Part shown: in pieces, positions 44,105 to 52,422 of the stretch | Position numbering within the stretch: the stretch's first letter is position 1 | How the letters are laid out: the number at the start of each line of letters is the position of its first letter | The notes under the pieces: generated by a model | Database searches by the model: none | Told to the model about the DNA's origin: nothing | What the model saw: the letters and a program-made list of their open reading frames with translations, nothing else | Source of the DNA: Candidatus Hydrogenedentota bacterium | GTDB lineage: Bacteria > Hydrogenedentota > Hydrogenedentia > Hydrogenedentales > SLHB01 | Direction of reading: 5' to 3' | DNA: 64,000 bases | Assembly (NCBI GenBank): GCA_035416745.1 | Contig: DAOLNV010000001.1 | Coordinates: 235,185 to 299,184, forward strand | Translations under genes and position numbers: made by a program

Positions 44105-44133
44105 TGCTATCCTGTTTAAGGAGGTGGTTGAGC

Positions 44134-44328
44134 ATGGGGTGGGGAATTGTGGCACCGGGCGCCGTGCTGGCCGGGTTGGCGGCACTGCTGATTTACCTTA
44201 CCTGGCTGCTGTTTTCCCGCGCGGCGCCTCGGATAAGCAAGAGCGGCGTCTTCACACTCTGGATATTCGTGCTGATGCTGACGACTCTCGTCCTGACCAC
44301 CCTTATCGTTTTCCTGAAGTTCGCTTGA
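44134..44328 (+). CDS. Small membrane protein, 64 residues, two transmembrane helices
   Basis: The ATG at 44134 is preceded by a near-ideal AAGGAGG (44118-44124). The product has two hydrophobic segments (AVLAGLAALLIYLTWLLFS and FTLWIFVLMLTTLVLTTLIV) joined by a basic loop (RAAPRISKSG). I recognise no family. It begins 29 bases after the hydrolase remnant. It may be a small inner-membrane accessory protein. The strong ribosome-binding site supports real translation. Confidence 0.65.
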   Translation: MGWGIVAPGAVLAGLAALLIYLTWLLFSRAAPRISKSGVFTLWIFVLMLTTLVLTTLIVFLKFA

Positions 44329-44447
44329 ACACGCCTGCGCTTATGAGACGCGTCCGGCCGGTCTGACCCATTCAATCCTTCCCATTCGTCCGACTTGCAC
44401 ACGTGGGGGCCGCACGTCTACAGTGTGCCGAAAACAAGGAGGCATTC

Positions 44448-45392
44448 GTGCGCAAACCCTGCTCCTGTCTGGTCTTTGCCTTCGCTCTCTGCGCGGCTGT
44501 GCCCGCGGCCGCGCTTGCCGTGGGTGACGCCGTGCCGCCGCTCCGCTTGGGCGAGTGGGTGAAGCCCGGTCCCGTGGACCTGCTCGACTTCAGCGGCAGC
44601 ACTCCAAAAACCTTCTTCTTGATAGAGTTTTGGGCTACCTGGTGCCAGCCCTGCCGCATGATGATGCCCCATATCAACGAACTGCAACGCCAATATGCCG
44701 GGGCGGGACTCGTGGTCATCGGGGTCAGCAACGAGGACCCGGAGACCGTGCGCGCATTCGTGGCATCCACGGGAGCGGACATGAGCTACGCCGTGGCCGT
44801 CGACAGCAGGAACCGCGACGTCTACAACGCTTACATGCGGCCCGTTGGCTCGCCAGGCCTGCCCCACGCATTTCTCATCGACCGCGAGGGCATGCTCGCC
44901 TGGCACGGCGTGCCCGCGGCCCGGGAACTGGATCCCCTCATCGAACGCATCGCCGGGAAACAGTACACCCTGAAGTCCGAGCAGCTTGCTCAACGCGCTG
45001 AGCGCCTTATCCCGCGCTATTTCGCCACCGTAAAACGCGGGGACGAGGCCGAAGCCGCGACGCTCGGCCAACGCATCCTCGAATGGGGCACAGCCCGCCC
45101 GGACATGTTGCGCGGCTTCGCATGGCGCATCCTGACGGAACCCGGCCTCGAAACGCGCGACGCCGAAACCGCTTTACGCGCTGCTACAGCCGCCGTACAA
45201 GCCGCGCCAGAGGACTTCAGGGCCCTTGAGACCCTCGCGCATGCGTTAGCCGAATCAGGCAAGTCAACCGACGCCGTTGAAACCCAGAAGAAAGCCATCG
45301 CCGCGTGCCCTGACGAGGTCCTGAGGAAAAGCATGCAGGATTCTCTTGAAGAGTTCCTGGCGCTTGAACCCAAAAACCCTACCCAACAGTAA
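44448..45392 (+). CDS. TlpA-like thioredoxin with C-terminal TPR-like tail
   Basis: The product is 314 residues from a GTG at 44448, chosen because AAGGAGG lies at 44434-44440. A signal peptide (CLVFAFALCAAVPAAALA) is followed by a thioredoxin fold with IEFWATWCQPCRMM (Cys66 and Cys69) and GLPHAFLIDREG. The last 130 or so residues are helical, with TPR-like pairs (LRAATAAVQAAPEDFRALE, then TLAHALAESGKSTDAVETQK). It probably reduces or oxidises disulfides in the periplasm, with the helical tail binding partners. It shares the TlpA-like theme with the fusion at 34195 but is a separate gene. Confidence 0.85.
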   Translation: MRKPCSCLVFAFALCAAVPAAALAVGDAVPPLRLGEWVKPGPVDLLDFSGSTPKTFFLIEFWATWCQPCRMMMPHINELQRQYAGAGLVVIGVSNEDPETVRAFVASTGADMSYAVAVDSRNRDVYNAYMRPVGSPGLPHAFLIDREGMLAWHGVPAARELDPLIERIAGKQYTLKSEQLAQRAERLIPRYFATVKRGDEAEAATLGQRILEWGTARPDMLRGFAWRILTEPGLETRDAETALRAATAAVQAAPEDFRALETLAHALAESGKSTDAVETQKKAIAACPDEVLRKSMQDSLEEFLALEPKNPTQQ

Positions 45393-45813
45393 TGTGTCAA
45401 GATACTTAAACCCCATGCTAAGAACCATTTGCGTACGTGGTGCAAGCATGGAGGTGAGGAAGGGGCGGTTTGACTCGTGATTTTATTGATATCTGCAGGG
45501 GCCAACGGGCGCATTATCCAGAAACAGCGGGGTTCTGTCTTGACCACATTTTACCGTCACTTCGTATAGATGCCGCAGTTTCCAGTCTCATGTCGGAACC
45601 TACCCGCGAAAAGGCTCAATAAGGACACGATAATTACCCGATTTACACACTTTTTTCAGGAGCAGGATTTCAAAAACGAAGAAATCGTGAATATCTCTTG
45701 ATATATTTCGTCAGATATCATACAATGGAGATGGCGATGCCGTATTAACCCGCACCGTCGGGTAGGAAAAACTCGAAAAACACGCTTCAGTGCGAACGGG
45801 AAAGGATTTGCTT
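45393..45813. other. Intergenic region, 421 bases
   Basis: No gene is seen. The right half is AT-rich compared with its surroundings and carries a strong sigma-70-type promoter at 45698-45726. Confidence 0.55.
45698..45726 (+). promoter_or_regulatory. Sigma-70-type promoter for the cupin gene
   Basis: TTGATA (5 of 6) and TACAAT (5 of 6) are separated by exactly 17 bases, 87 bases before the ATG at 45814. Confidence 0.75.
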
Positions 45814-46137
45814 ATGGGAGAAACCGCTCGAGATATCTATTGTGAAGCTGTCAACGAGACCCATGTTGATTCCAATTGGTACCGGCGCGGCTTCACCTGC
45901 GAGAGACGTTGCGACCGCCCCGGCCAGACATGGTCGGATTATGCTCATGACGTTGATGAGCTCGTGATGCTTGTTGAAGGCGAAATCGAAGTTGAAATGA
46001 AGGGAAAGATTCACAAGCTTAGACCCGGACAAGAACTTCTGGTTCCCGCCTCTGTGCCTCACACCATCCGGAACGTTGGCTCTACGCACGCCGTGTGGTT
46101 GAAAGGCATGGCGATGGACCATGCGTATACGGATTAG
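45814..46137 (+). CDS. Cupin-domain protein
   Basis: The product is 107 residues. AAAGGA at 45801-45806 lies 7 bases before the ATG at 45814. The single cupin barrel shows HDVDELVMLVEGEIEVEMKG, and LRPGQELLVPASVPHTIRN with a metal-type His near its end. The usual HxH pair of motif 1 is partly lost (YAHDVDE), so metal binding is uncertain. The role may be a small-molecule sensor or enzyme accessory. The next gene starts 17 bases inside its 3' end, so the two are almost certainly co-translated. Confidence 0.8.
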   Translation: MGETARDIYCEAVNETHVDSNWYRRGFTCERRCDRPGQTWSDYAHDVDELVMLVEGEIEVEMKGKIHKLRPGQELLVPASVPHTIRNVGSTHAVWLKGMAMDHAYTD

Positions 46138-46495
46138 TTGGCCCAACGGCGCCCTCACGGGGCTTTTGAACGACTCGGCCACCGCCCGCCAGCTGGCTGA
46201 AGTATTGCCGGTTTCTTCCTCCGCCAATACGTGGGGCGACGAAGTCTATTTCAGCGTGCCCGTCGAAACCGAACTCGATGCGCATCCCAAACAGGTGGTC
46301 GCTCCGGGAACCATTTGCTTCTGGGTGCAGGGTTCATCGGTCGCCATTCCCTACGGGCCCACGCCTGTCTCGGTCGGGAACGAATGCCGCCTCGTAACCG
46401 CCGTCAACGTCATCGGAAAACTCGACGGCGATCCCAAGACGTTATTTTCCGTCCAAGACGGGGATACCATTGTTCTCGAAGCCGAAAACGGCTAA
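46121..46495 (+). CDS. Cyclophilin-like fold protein (TM1367/DUF369 type)
   Basis: The product is 124 residues. The sequence (RIRISWPNGALTGLLNDSAT, WGDEVYFSVPV, CFWVQGSSVAIPYGPTPVS, NVIGKL) fits the prokaryotic cyclophilin-like family, a beta-barrel related to peptidyl-prolyl isomerases but usually lacking their catalytic residues. No signal peptide is present. It overlaps the cupin gene by 17 bases and probably works with it, though no function is known for this pairing. Confidence 0.7.
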   Translation: MRIRISWPNGALTGLLNDSATARQLAEVLPVSSSANTWGDEVYFSVPVETELDAHPKQVVAPGTICFWVQGSSVAIPYGPTPVSVGNECRLVTAVNVIGKLDGDPKTLFSVQDGDTIVLEAENG

Positions 46496-46663
46496 CCCTG
46501 TTTCTGTACTGGGACGTGCTCCCAGTGCCCCCTCCTCTGCGCGTTCAGCCAGAGGCCTTCTCCTCACGCGCTATTTGGTGGTCCAATTCCTCATGCGTAT
46601 ACTAGTGCCCTGCTACCCAAAAACCAGAAACCTTGGCCAGTCCATAGCGAGAGGTGAATATCC

Positions 46664-47701
46664 GTGAAGGACGCCTTAGTTGATCTGCGCAGCGACACGG
46701 TCACGCGGCCCACGCCGAGCATGCGTCAAGCCATGGCCGAAGCCGAAGTCGGCGACGATGTGCTGGGTGAAGACCCAACCGTCAATGCCCTTCAGAGAAG
46801 GGTCGCTGCGATGGTGGGCAAGCAAGCCGCCCTGTTTGTGCCCACGGGGACCATGGCGAATCTGCTGGCCGCCGTTTCCCAGACGCGGCCCGGCGACACC
46901 ATCGTATTGGACGAGACCGCCCACCCGTTCAACTTCGAATCGGGCGGCCTCGCCATGGTCGCCGGCTTGATGACGAAGACCGTTCGCGGAGATTGCGGCA
47001 TTCTGTCTCCCGAACAGGTTGAAGAGGCCCTCGTGCTTCATAAAGACCACCATTACTCGATAACGTCGCTGGTGTCAGTCGAGAATACCACCAACCGCGG
47101 CGGCGGCGCGGTATACCCGCCCGCCACCGTCGCGGCTATCGGCGATGTGGTGCACCGGCACGCCCTGCGTCTTCATTGCGACGGCGCGCGCATTTTCAAC
47201 GCCTGTGCGGCCAGCGGCGCCGGGGTGAAGGAGTATGCCCGCCATTGCGATACCCTCTCGTTCTGCTTCTCAAAAGGGTTGGGGGCGCCCGTAGGGTCTA
47301 TTCTCACCGGTGACGCCGAAACCATCGACCGGGCGCATCGCTATCGCAAAATGCTGGGAGGAGGCATGCGCCAGGCAGGGGTGCTTGCCGCCGCGGCCAA
47401 TTACGCCCTGGACCACCACATCGAGCGCCTGCGCGATGACCACCACCGCGCGAGACGGTTCCGCGAAGCTCTCGAGGGCCTGCCGGGCATTGCATTCCCC
47501 CTGCCGTCGCCCACCAACATCGTGTTTCTCGATGTGATCAATGCGGAGCGCTTCGTTTCCGCCCTCAAACAGCACGGCGTACTCGCGGGCGTCGCCGGAC
47601 CCACACGCATCCGGGTTGTGTTTCATCTCGATGTCGACGACGAAGGGCTCGAGACAGCCATAACGTGTTTTCGCGAAACCGCCTGCCGCAGTCAAGAATG
47701 A
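46664..47701 (+). CDS. ltaE: Low-specificity L-threonine aldolase
   Basis: The product is 345 residues from a GTG at 46664 with GAGAGGTGA upstream. VDLRSDTVTRPTPSMRQAM is the signature start of threonine aldolases. The PLP lysine lies in SFCFSKGLGAPVGS; the aspartate that contacts the PLP ring nitrogen is in LHCDGARIFNA. The enzyme splits L-threonine or L-allo-threonine into glycine and acetaldehyde. It stands as a single-gene unit between the cyclophilin-like gene and the flippase-hydrolase fusion. Confidence 0.94.
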   Translation: MKDALVDLRSDTVTRPTPSMRQAMAEAEVGDDVLGEDPTVNALQRRVAAMVGKQAALFVPTGTMANLLAAVSQTRPGDTIVLDETAHPFNFESGGLAMVAGLMTKTVRGDCGILSPEQVEEALVLHKDHHYSITSLVSVENTTNRGGGAVYPPATVAAIGDVVHRHALRLHCDGARIFNACAASGAGVKEYARHCDTLSFCFSKGLGAPVGSILTGDAETIDRAHRYRKMLGGGMRQAGVLAAAANYALDHHIERLRDDHHRARRFREALEGLPGIAFPLPSPTNIVFLDVINAERFVSALKQHGVLAGVAGPTRIRVVFHLDVDDEGLETAITCFRETACRSQE

Positions 47702-47850
47702 ATCCGGCCATTCTCCCTACCCGCGCGCTTGCCAGGCTTTTGGGCTGCTCGAGCCTTTCTTGCCCCCCAGTTCCCGCGCATGATAGAGTTGCCGCGTTTT
47801 AGGCCCTGTTACAGTGTGTGACACGTACATTTTTACCAGGTGTATAGCAG

Positions 47851-50800
47851 ATGAAGAAAGCTCTCGGAGTTCTGATCAAACTTGTCTTCACGGTGTTGCT
47901 GTTTGTCCTGTTGTTCCGGCCTCAGACATTCGGCTTGTCTGAAGACACATTCGGCGGTGTAACGCCCGCGAAAATGTGGGAGGAGCTCCGCGGAACCAAT
48001 CTCAGCATTCTCGTGCCCTGGTTGGCATTTGCCGCGTTGATCAGGTTGGCGGGAATGACGGCGGGGATGCTGCGGTGGCGTCTTCTCCTGAAAGGGCAAG
48101 GGCTGACCATTCCCTTCGGCTATCTCGTACAGAGCTGGTTTGTAGGGCGATTCTTTGGCATCTTTCTGCCAAGTACGATCGGACTGGACGGCTATCGCTT
48201 CTACGACTCTTCGCTCTACACGGGCCAACCCGTGAAATGCGCGACCGTGATTGCCGTCGAAAAACTTATCGGTTTCGTCGCGCTCACGTTTCTTGTGTTT
48301 CTGACGTTCCCGCTCGGATTCCGGCTCCTCAACATCAATGTGGTCATTTTCGCGGGTATTTTGGTCGTGCTTGCGGTATTCGTCGCCGTGGCCTTTTTGC
48401 TTCTGCTGAATCCGCGCGTGATTCAAATCCTCGTGGCGGTCGTTCCGACGCCGGCCAAGATCTCGAACATGCTCAACAAGCTGGGCTTGGCCGCAACGGC
48501 CTACAGCGGAAACCGCATGCTGCTCCTGAAGGCCACGTTCCTCGGGCTGTTGGTCCACCTGGGCACCTGCTTCATGTTCTTTGGCACCATGATGGCCATA
48601 CGCGCCGAGAATACCAGCCTGTGGGACATCCTGTTCGCGAGCCCGGTTATGATCTACGGCACGGTGCTGGGCCCGTCGATCGGCGGCGAGGGCATTCGCG
48701 AAATCGTGTTTGTCAGTCTGCTGAGCGGCACTGCCGGGGCTGCCGCCGCCGCACTTTTCGCCCACCTCGGGTGGTGGGTCGGCGATGTGGTGCCGTTCCT
48801 CATCGGGATGCCCATCCTCATACTCCGCTCGCGCAAACCCAAGGATGAAATGGCCTCGGAACTCGCCCGGATGCGCAGCAAAGCCGCCGAATCCCAAGTC
48901 CTGATGCATCTCACTCCTGACGAAGTAGCCGGCTACCGCCGCAACATCATCAACTGCCTCCTGGCGGGCGCTCTGGCCGGCCTCATCGGCGGCGCCATTA
49001 TCGGTCTGGCCGAAGCGGCATGGGTGGTGAGCCATCACGCAGGCTATACGGAATGGTCCGCGTACTGGTGGGGGCCCGCGGTATATGGCGCGCTTTTCCT
49101 ATGGGTGGGCTTGGGAATCGCCGCCGGGCTTACCTTCCTGTATCTGCTTGCCAAGCGGTTTCTGTCCGCCAAGTTTGATTTTGCGCTGACCCTTGGGCTG
49201 GTGCTGGCCATGGCCTTCCTTGCCATCGGCCGTTTCTGTTACCGGCGCGATGTCCTCGGCGAAAAACCTCTTACCATGGGCCAGAACCTCAACGTGCTCA
49301 TTATTGCCCTCGGGCTTCTGGCGGGAGCTGCGGTGCTGGCTCTCCTCGTAACCTGGCCGTTTCGGTTCAAACGCGGCGCGGCGTCGGGAGCCGGCGCTGG
49401 CGTCTTCGCGGCTCTCGTAATTCTGGGCGTGGCACTATCCTTCGGGGCCCCCGGCCGTGCCGCGCCCGAATTCGCTCCGCCCCAGAAAGCAGCCGGTCCC
49501 AACATTATCCTGATGGTCGCCGATGCGCTTCGGGCCGACTATCTGCCGGACTATTCCGAGTCTGCGCCCATCGAAACCCCTGCGCTCAGCCGGTTCGCCG
49601 GCGATAGCGTCCTGTTCACGGGGTGTTTTTCGCAAGCTTCGTGGACCAAACCCTCGTTCGCGACCATCTTTTCGGGCCGTTATCCGGAGTCCCATACTGC
49701 TACCGGCAAGAACTCGAGCCTCCCGGACGAAATCACCACTTTCGCGGAGGTGTTCTCTCAGCACGGCTACTATACAAAAGGCTTCTCGAACAACCCCAAC
49801 ATCATGGGGTCATTCAATTTCGGACAGGGGTTCACTGATTACACCGACCTCAAACCCGACCTGTACTTCTTCGCCGAATCCTCCGCGTCGAAGCTCACGG
49901 GCTACGACGGCCTCCGGAAAATATGGAGTGTGGTTGCCAAGCGGTTGGGGGGCAAGATGAACGTTACCCGCTTCTATCAGCCCGCCGAGGTCGTCTCGCG
50001 CGAAGCCCTTGCCTGGCTCGACGGGACCGAACGCCCCGCCGGCGCCCCCTTCCTGCTGTTCATGCACTACATGGACCCGCATGACCCGTTCATGAACCAC
50101 GACAATCCCGGCGAAGGCTACGCGCGTGTCCAAAGTGGCGATCCTGACCCCGGGAAGTTTCTCGAGCCCATGCGGCACGCGTACTACACCGAAATCGAGT
50201 ACATGGATGCGCACATCGGCGCGTTCCTTGACGGACTGCGCGAACGCGGGCTCTACGACACCAGCGTCATCCTGTTTACTGCCGACCACGGCGAGGAATT
50301 CTATGACCACGAGGGGTGGTGGCATGGCCAGACGCTCTACGATGAAGTGATACGCGTGCCCTTGATGCTGCATCTTCCGGGGGGCGAGCTGGCGGGTCAG
50401 AGCAACGCGGATTTCGCGCGCCACATCGATATTGCACCAACCATGATGGGGCTTGTCGGCCTGCCAAAACCCGAGGAAATGCCCGGGATGGCCCTGCTCG
50501 AAGGCGGCGTGTTCAAGAATGACGCCACCGGGCATGTCTACGCCGAGAACGACTTCGAGGGCATCGTCCTTCAGGCCGTACGCACCCGCGATGAGAAACT
50601 TATCTTCGCCAACGAAGGAAACCCGCGCGGCCTCGCGCCCGTCGAGCACTACAATCTGGCCACGGACCCTCGAGAAACCACGAATCTCGGCGACAGCGTG
50701 CCGGATCGGGTCCATGAACTGGCCTCTTTGCTCGAAGGGATGGTGGCGTTCATCCGGGAAGGCGCCGCCGAACCCGCTATCGTAGACGGCGTTTCCCAGG

Positions 50801-50922
50801 ACGTCGCGGACCAGCTCAGAGCGCTCGGATACGGCGGCAACGACGCCAAGACGTCACCCAAGAGCGAAACCAGCCAGGATGCCAGCGGCCAGAGCGTCCC
50901 GGACCCTGACAGCGCACCCTGA
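47851..50922 (+). CDS. Fusion of a flippase-like (LPG_synthase_TM / UPF0104) membrane domain with an alkaline-phosphatase-superfamily hydrolase
   Basis: The product is 1023 residues. Residues about 1-340 form the LPG_synthase_TM/AglD-like membrane domain, with the family's GRFFGIFLPSTIGLDGYRFY and IGGEGIREIVF stretches. Residues about 365-535 hold further transmembrane segments. From about residue 550 comes a sulfatase/phosphatase-fold domain: NIILMVADALRADY (Asp558), SWTKPSFATIFSG with Thr599 at the nucleophile site, FMHYMDPHDPF, and FTADHGEEFYDHEGWWHG (Asp812, His813). The CxPxR formylglycine motif of true sulfatases is absent; Thr matches phosphoethanolamine or glycerol-phosphate transferases. 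The catalytic domain would face the periplasm. I infer movement and modification of a lipid in one protein. Confidence 0.8.
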   Translation: MKKALGVLIKLVFTVLLFVLLFRPQTFGLSEDTFGGVTPAKMWEELRGTNLSILVPWLAFAALIRLAGMTAGMLRWRLLLKGQGLTIPFGYLVQSWFVGRFFGIFLPSTIGLDGYRFYDSSLYTGQPVKCATVIAVEKLIGFVALTFLVFLTFPLGFRLLNINVVIFAGILVVLAVFVAVAFLLLLNPRVIQILVAVVPTPAKISNMLNKLGLAATAYSGNRMLLLKATFLGLLVHLGTCFMFFGTMMAIRAENTSLWDILFASPVMIYGTVLGPSIGGEGIREIVFVSLLSGTAGAAAAALFAHLGWWVGDVVPFLIGMPILILRSRKPKDEMASELARMRSKAAESQVLMHLTPDEVAGYRRNIINCLLAGALAGLIGGAIIGLAEAAWVVSHHAGYTEWSAYWWGPAVYGALFLWVGLGIAAGLTFLYLLAKRFLSAKFDFALTLGLVLAMAFLAIGRFCYRRDVLGEKPLTMGQNLNVLIIALGLLAGAAVLALLVTWPFRFKRGAASGAGAGVFAALVILGVALSFGAPGRAAPEFAPPQKAAGPNIILMVADALRADYLPDYSESAPIETPALSRFAGDSVLFTGCFSQASWTKPSFATIFSGRYPESHTATGKNSSLPDEITTFAEVFSQHGYYTKGFSNNPNIMGSFNFGQGFTDYTDLKPDLYFFAESSASKLTGYDGLRKIWSVVAKRLGGKMNVTRFYQPAEVVSREALAWLDGTERPAGAPFLLFMHYMDPHDPFMNHDNPGEGYARVQSGDPDPGKFLEPMRHAYYTEIEYMDAHIGAFLDGLRERGLYDTSVILFTADHGEEFYDHEGWWHGQTLYDEVIRVPLMLHLPGGELAGQSNADFARHIDIAPTMMGLVGLPKPEEMPGMALLEGGVFKNDATGHVYAENDFEGIVLQAVRTRDEKLIFANEGNPRGLAPVEHYNLATDPRETTNLGDSVPDRVHELASLLEGMVAFIREGAAEPAIVDGVSQDVADQLRALGYGGNDAKTSPKSETSQDASGQSVPDPDSAP

Positions 50923-50943
50923 CCCGCTTGTCTCACATCGTGG

Positions 50944-51627
50944 TCACTCCCGGGCGGTCCCGCGCCTGAATTCTTCCGCCCGGTGCCGTACTATCCTGCC
51001 CTCCAAGAGGTAGATGACGTCCTCGGCGATATTGGAGGCATGGTCGGCGATCCGCTCAATGTTATGGGAGATGCCAAGCAGGTTGATGTAGCTGTCAACC
51101 CGGTCTGGCTCCTGTTGAATCGCTTTCTCGACCTGGCCGTACATATGCTCGTTTATTGCATCCACCTCATCATCAGCGAGGATGACTTCGTAAGCGAGCG
51201 AGGCATCGAGGTTCACCAGCGCGTCAAGGCTCTTGTGCAGCATGTCCTGGGCTTTCTGAGCCATGTCAGGGAAGTCGATGTGAATATCCATCCACTCCTT
51301 GTTCACGAGCAGGAGCACACGCTCGGAGATATTCACAGTGGCGTCCCCAATGCGCTCGAGTTCTGCGTTAATCTTCAAGACGGCAATGATATGCCTGAGA
51401 TCATGAGCTACCGGCTGGTAGAGCGCCAGGATCTTCTGGCATTCCTCCTCGATGTCGACTTCGCACAAGTCGATTTCGCTGTCGGCGCTTATGACGGACT
51501 TGGCCAGCTCTGAGTCGCGTTCCCGTAAGGCCGTGGTGGCCATCTGCACGGCGCTTTCCACCATCGTGCTCAAGTTCAAAATCCGCTTCTTGAGCTTCTC
51601 GATCTCGTTGTGGAGGTGTTTGGACAT
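50944..51627 (-). CDS. phoU: Phosphate transport system regulator PhoU
   Basis: The product is 227 residues from the ATG at 51627 (GGAG 7 bases upstream). Two homologous three-helix bundles are seen: LKKRILNLSTMVESAVQMA with the matching half MLHKSLDALVNLDASLAYEV, and two metal-binding stretches, ELERIGDATVNISE and NIERIADHASNIAE. PhoU restrains the phosphate-starvation response through the Pst transporter and the PhoR-type kinase. It is the last gene of the pst run, 31 bases after the second pstB. No phoR or phoB is in the window. Confidence 0.95.
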   Translation of the reverse strand: MSKHLHNEIEKLKKRILNLSTMVESAVQMATTALRERDSELAKSVISADSEIDLCEVDIEEECQKILALYQPVAHDLRHIIAVLKINAELERIGDATVNISERVLLLVNKEWMDIHIDFPDMAQKAQDMLHKSLDALVNLDASLAYEVILADDEVDAINEHMYGQVEKAIQQEPDRVDSYINLLGISHNIERIADHASNIAEDVIYLLEGRIVRHRAEEFRRGTARE

Positions 51628-51657
51628 GGCGCGCTCCAAAGGGGCCCCCGGCCCCGG

Positions 51658-52413
51658 TTATCCATAGTGACCGGATACGTAGTCTTCGGTACGTTTGTCC
51701 CTCGGATTCTCGAAAATATTGATGGTTGGCCCAAACTCTATCAGTTCGCCCAACAGCATAAAGGCCGACTCCGACGAAACCCGGCTGGCTTGTTGCATGT
51801 TGTGTGTCACGATTACGATGGCGTATTGCTCGGCCAGGTGTTGCATCAGCTCTTCGATATGCCCCGTAGCGATCGGGTCGAGCGCCGAACAGGGCTCGTC
51901 CATGAGCAAGACCTCCGGCTCAAGCGCAACCACCCTGGAGATACAGAGCCGTTGCTGTTGCTCTGGCGAAAGCGCAAGCGCAGGACCATTCAGCCGGTCT
52001 TTTACCGCGTCCCAAAGCCACGTGGCCCTGAGGCTCCTTTCAACGGCCTCGTTCAGCTCGCCCCGCCGAATCCCGCCGTGGACGCGAAGGCCGTATGCCA
52101 CATTGTCGGCGACGGACAAGGGAAATGGATTGGGGCGCTGGAAAACCATCCCGACGCGCCGCCGAAGATGTGTGAGATCGATCGCTGGACCGTGGATATC
52201 CATTCCGTCGAGAAGGATCTGGCCGCTAATCCGGACACCTTTGATCAGCTCGTTCATCCGGTTGAAGCAGCGCAGCAATGTGGATTTACCGCATCCCGAA
52301 GGGCCGATGATCGCCGTGATCATCTGGGGCTTGATCTGGATATCAACATTCTTAAGGGCGTGAAAAATGCCGTAGTGCAGGTTCAACGCCTGAGTCTGTA
52401 TCTTGAACTCCAT
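51658..52413 (-). CDS. pstB: Phosphate ABC transporter ATPase, PstB paralogue with degenerate signature
   Basis: The product is 251 residues. Walker A is GPSGCGKST (residues 37-45), Q-loop Gln92 is present in GMVFQRPNPFP, Walker B is LLMDEP (Asp172, Glu173) and the switch histidine is His204 in VTHN. The signature, which should be LSGGQ, reads LSPEQ (residues 148-152). So this subunit can bind and hydrolyse ATP but cannot supply a normal signature to its partner. With the neighbouring PstB the motifs are complementary. It lies between the other pstB (9 bases apart) and phoU. A solitary homodimer of this protein would probably be inactive. Confidence 0.93.
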   Translation of the reverse strand: MEFKIQTQALNLHYGIFHALKNVDIQIKPQMITAIIGPSGCGKSTLLRCFNRMNELIKGVRISGQILLDGMDIHGPAIDLTHLRRRVGMVFQRPNPFPLSVADNVAYGLRVHGGIRRGELNEAVERSLRATWLWDAVKDRLNGPALALSPEQQQRLCISRVVALEPEVLLMDEPCSALDPIATGHIEELMQHLAEQYAIVIVTHNMQQASRVSSESAFMLLGELIEFGPTINIFENPRDKRTEDYVSGHYG

Positions 52414-52422
52414 TGCGGTTTC

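Noticed and set aside
47833..49038. A 401-codon antisense frame within the flippase-hydrolase gene
   Set aside because: Composition is His/Gln/Arg-rich with no hydrophobic core; the plus strand encodes clear membrane segments.
49618..49680. Classifying the hydrolase half of the fusion as a sulfatase
   Set aside because: The formylglycine motif (Cys/Ser-x-Pro-x-Arg) is absent and Thr sits at the nucleophile site, so transferase or phosphatase chemistry is more likely.
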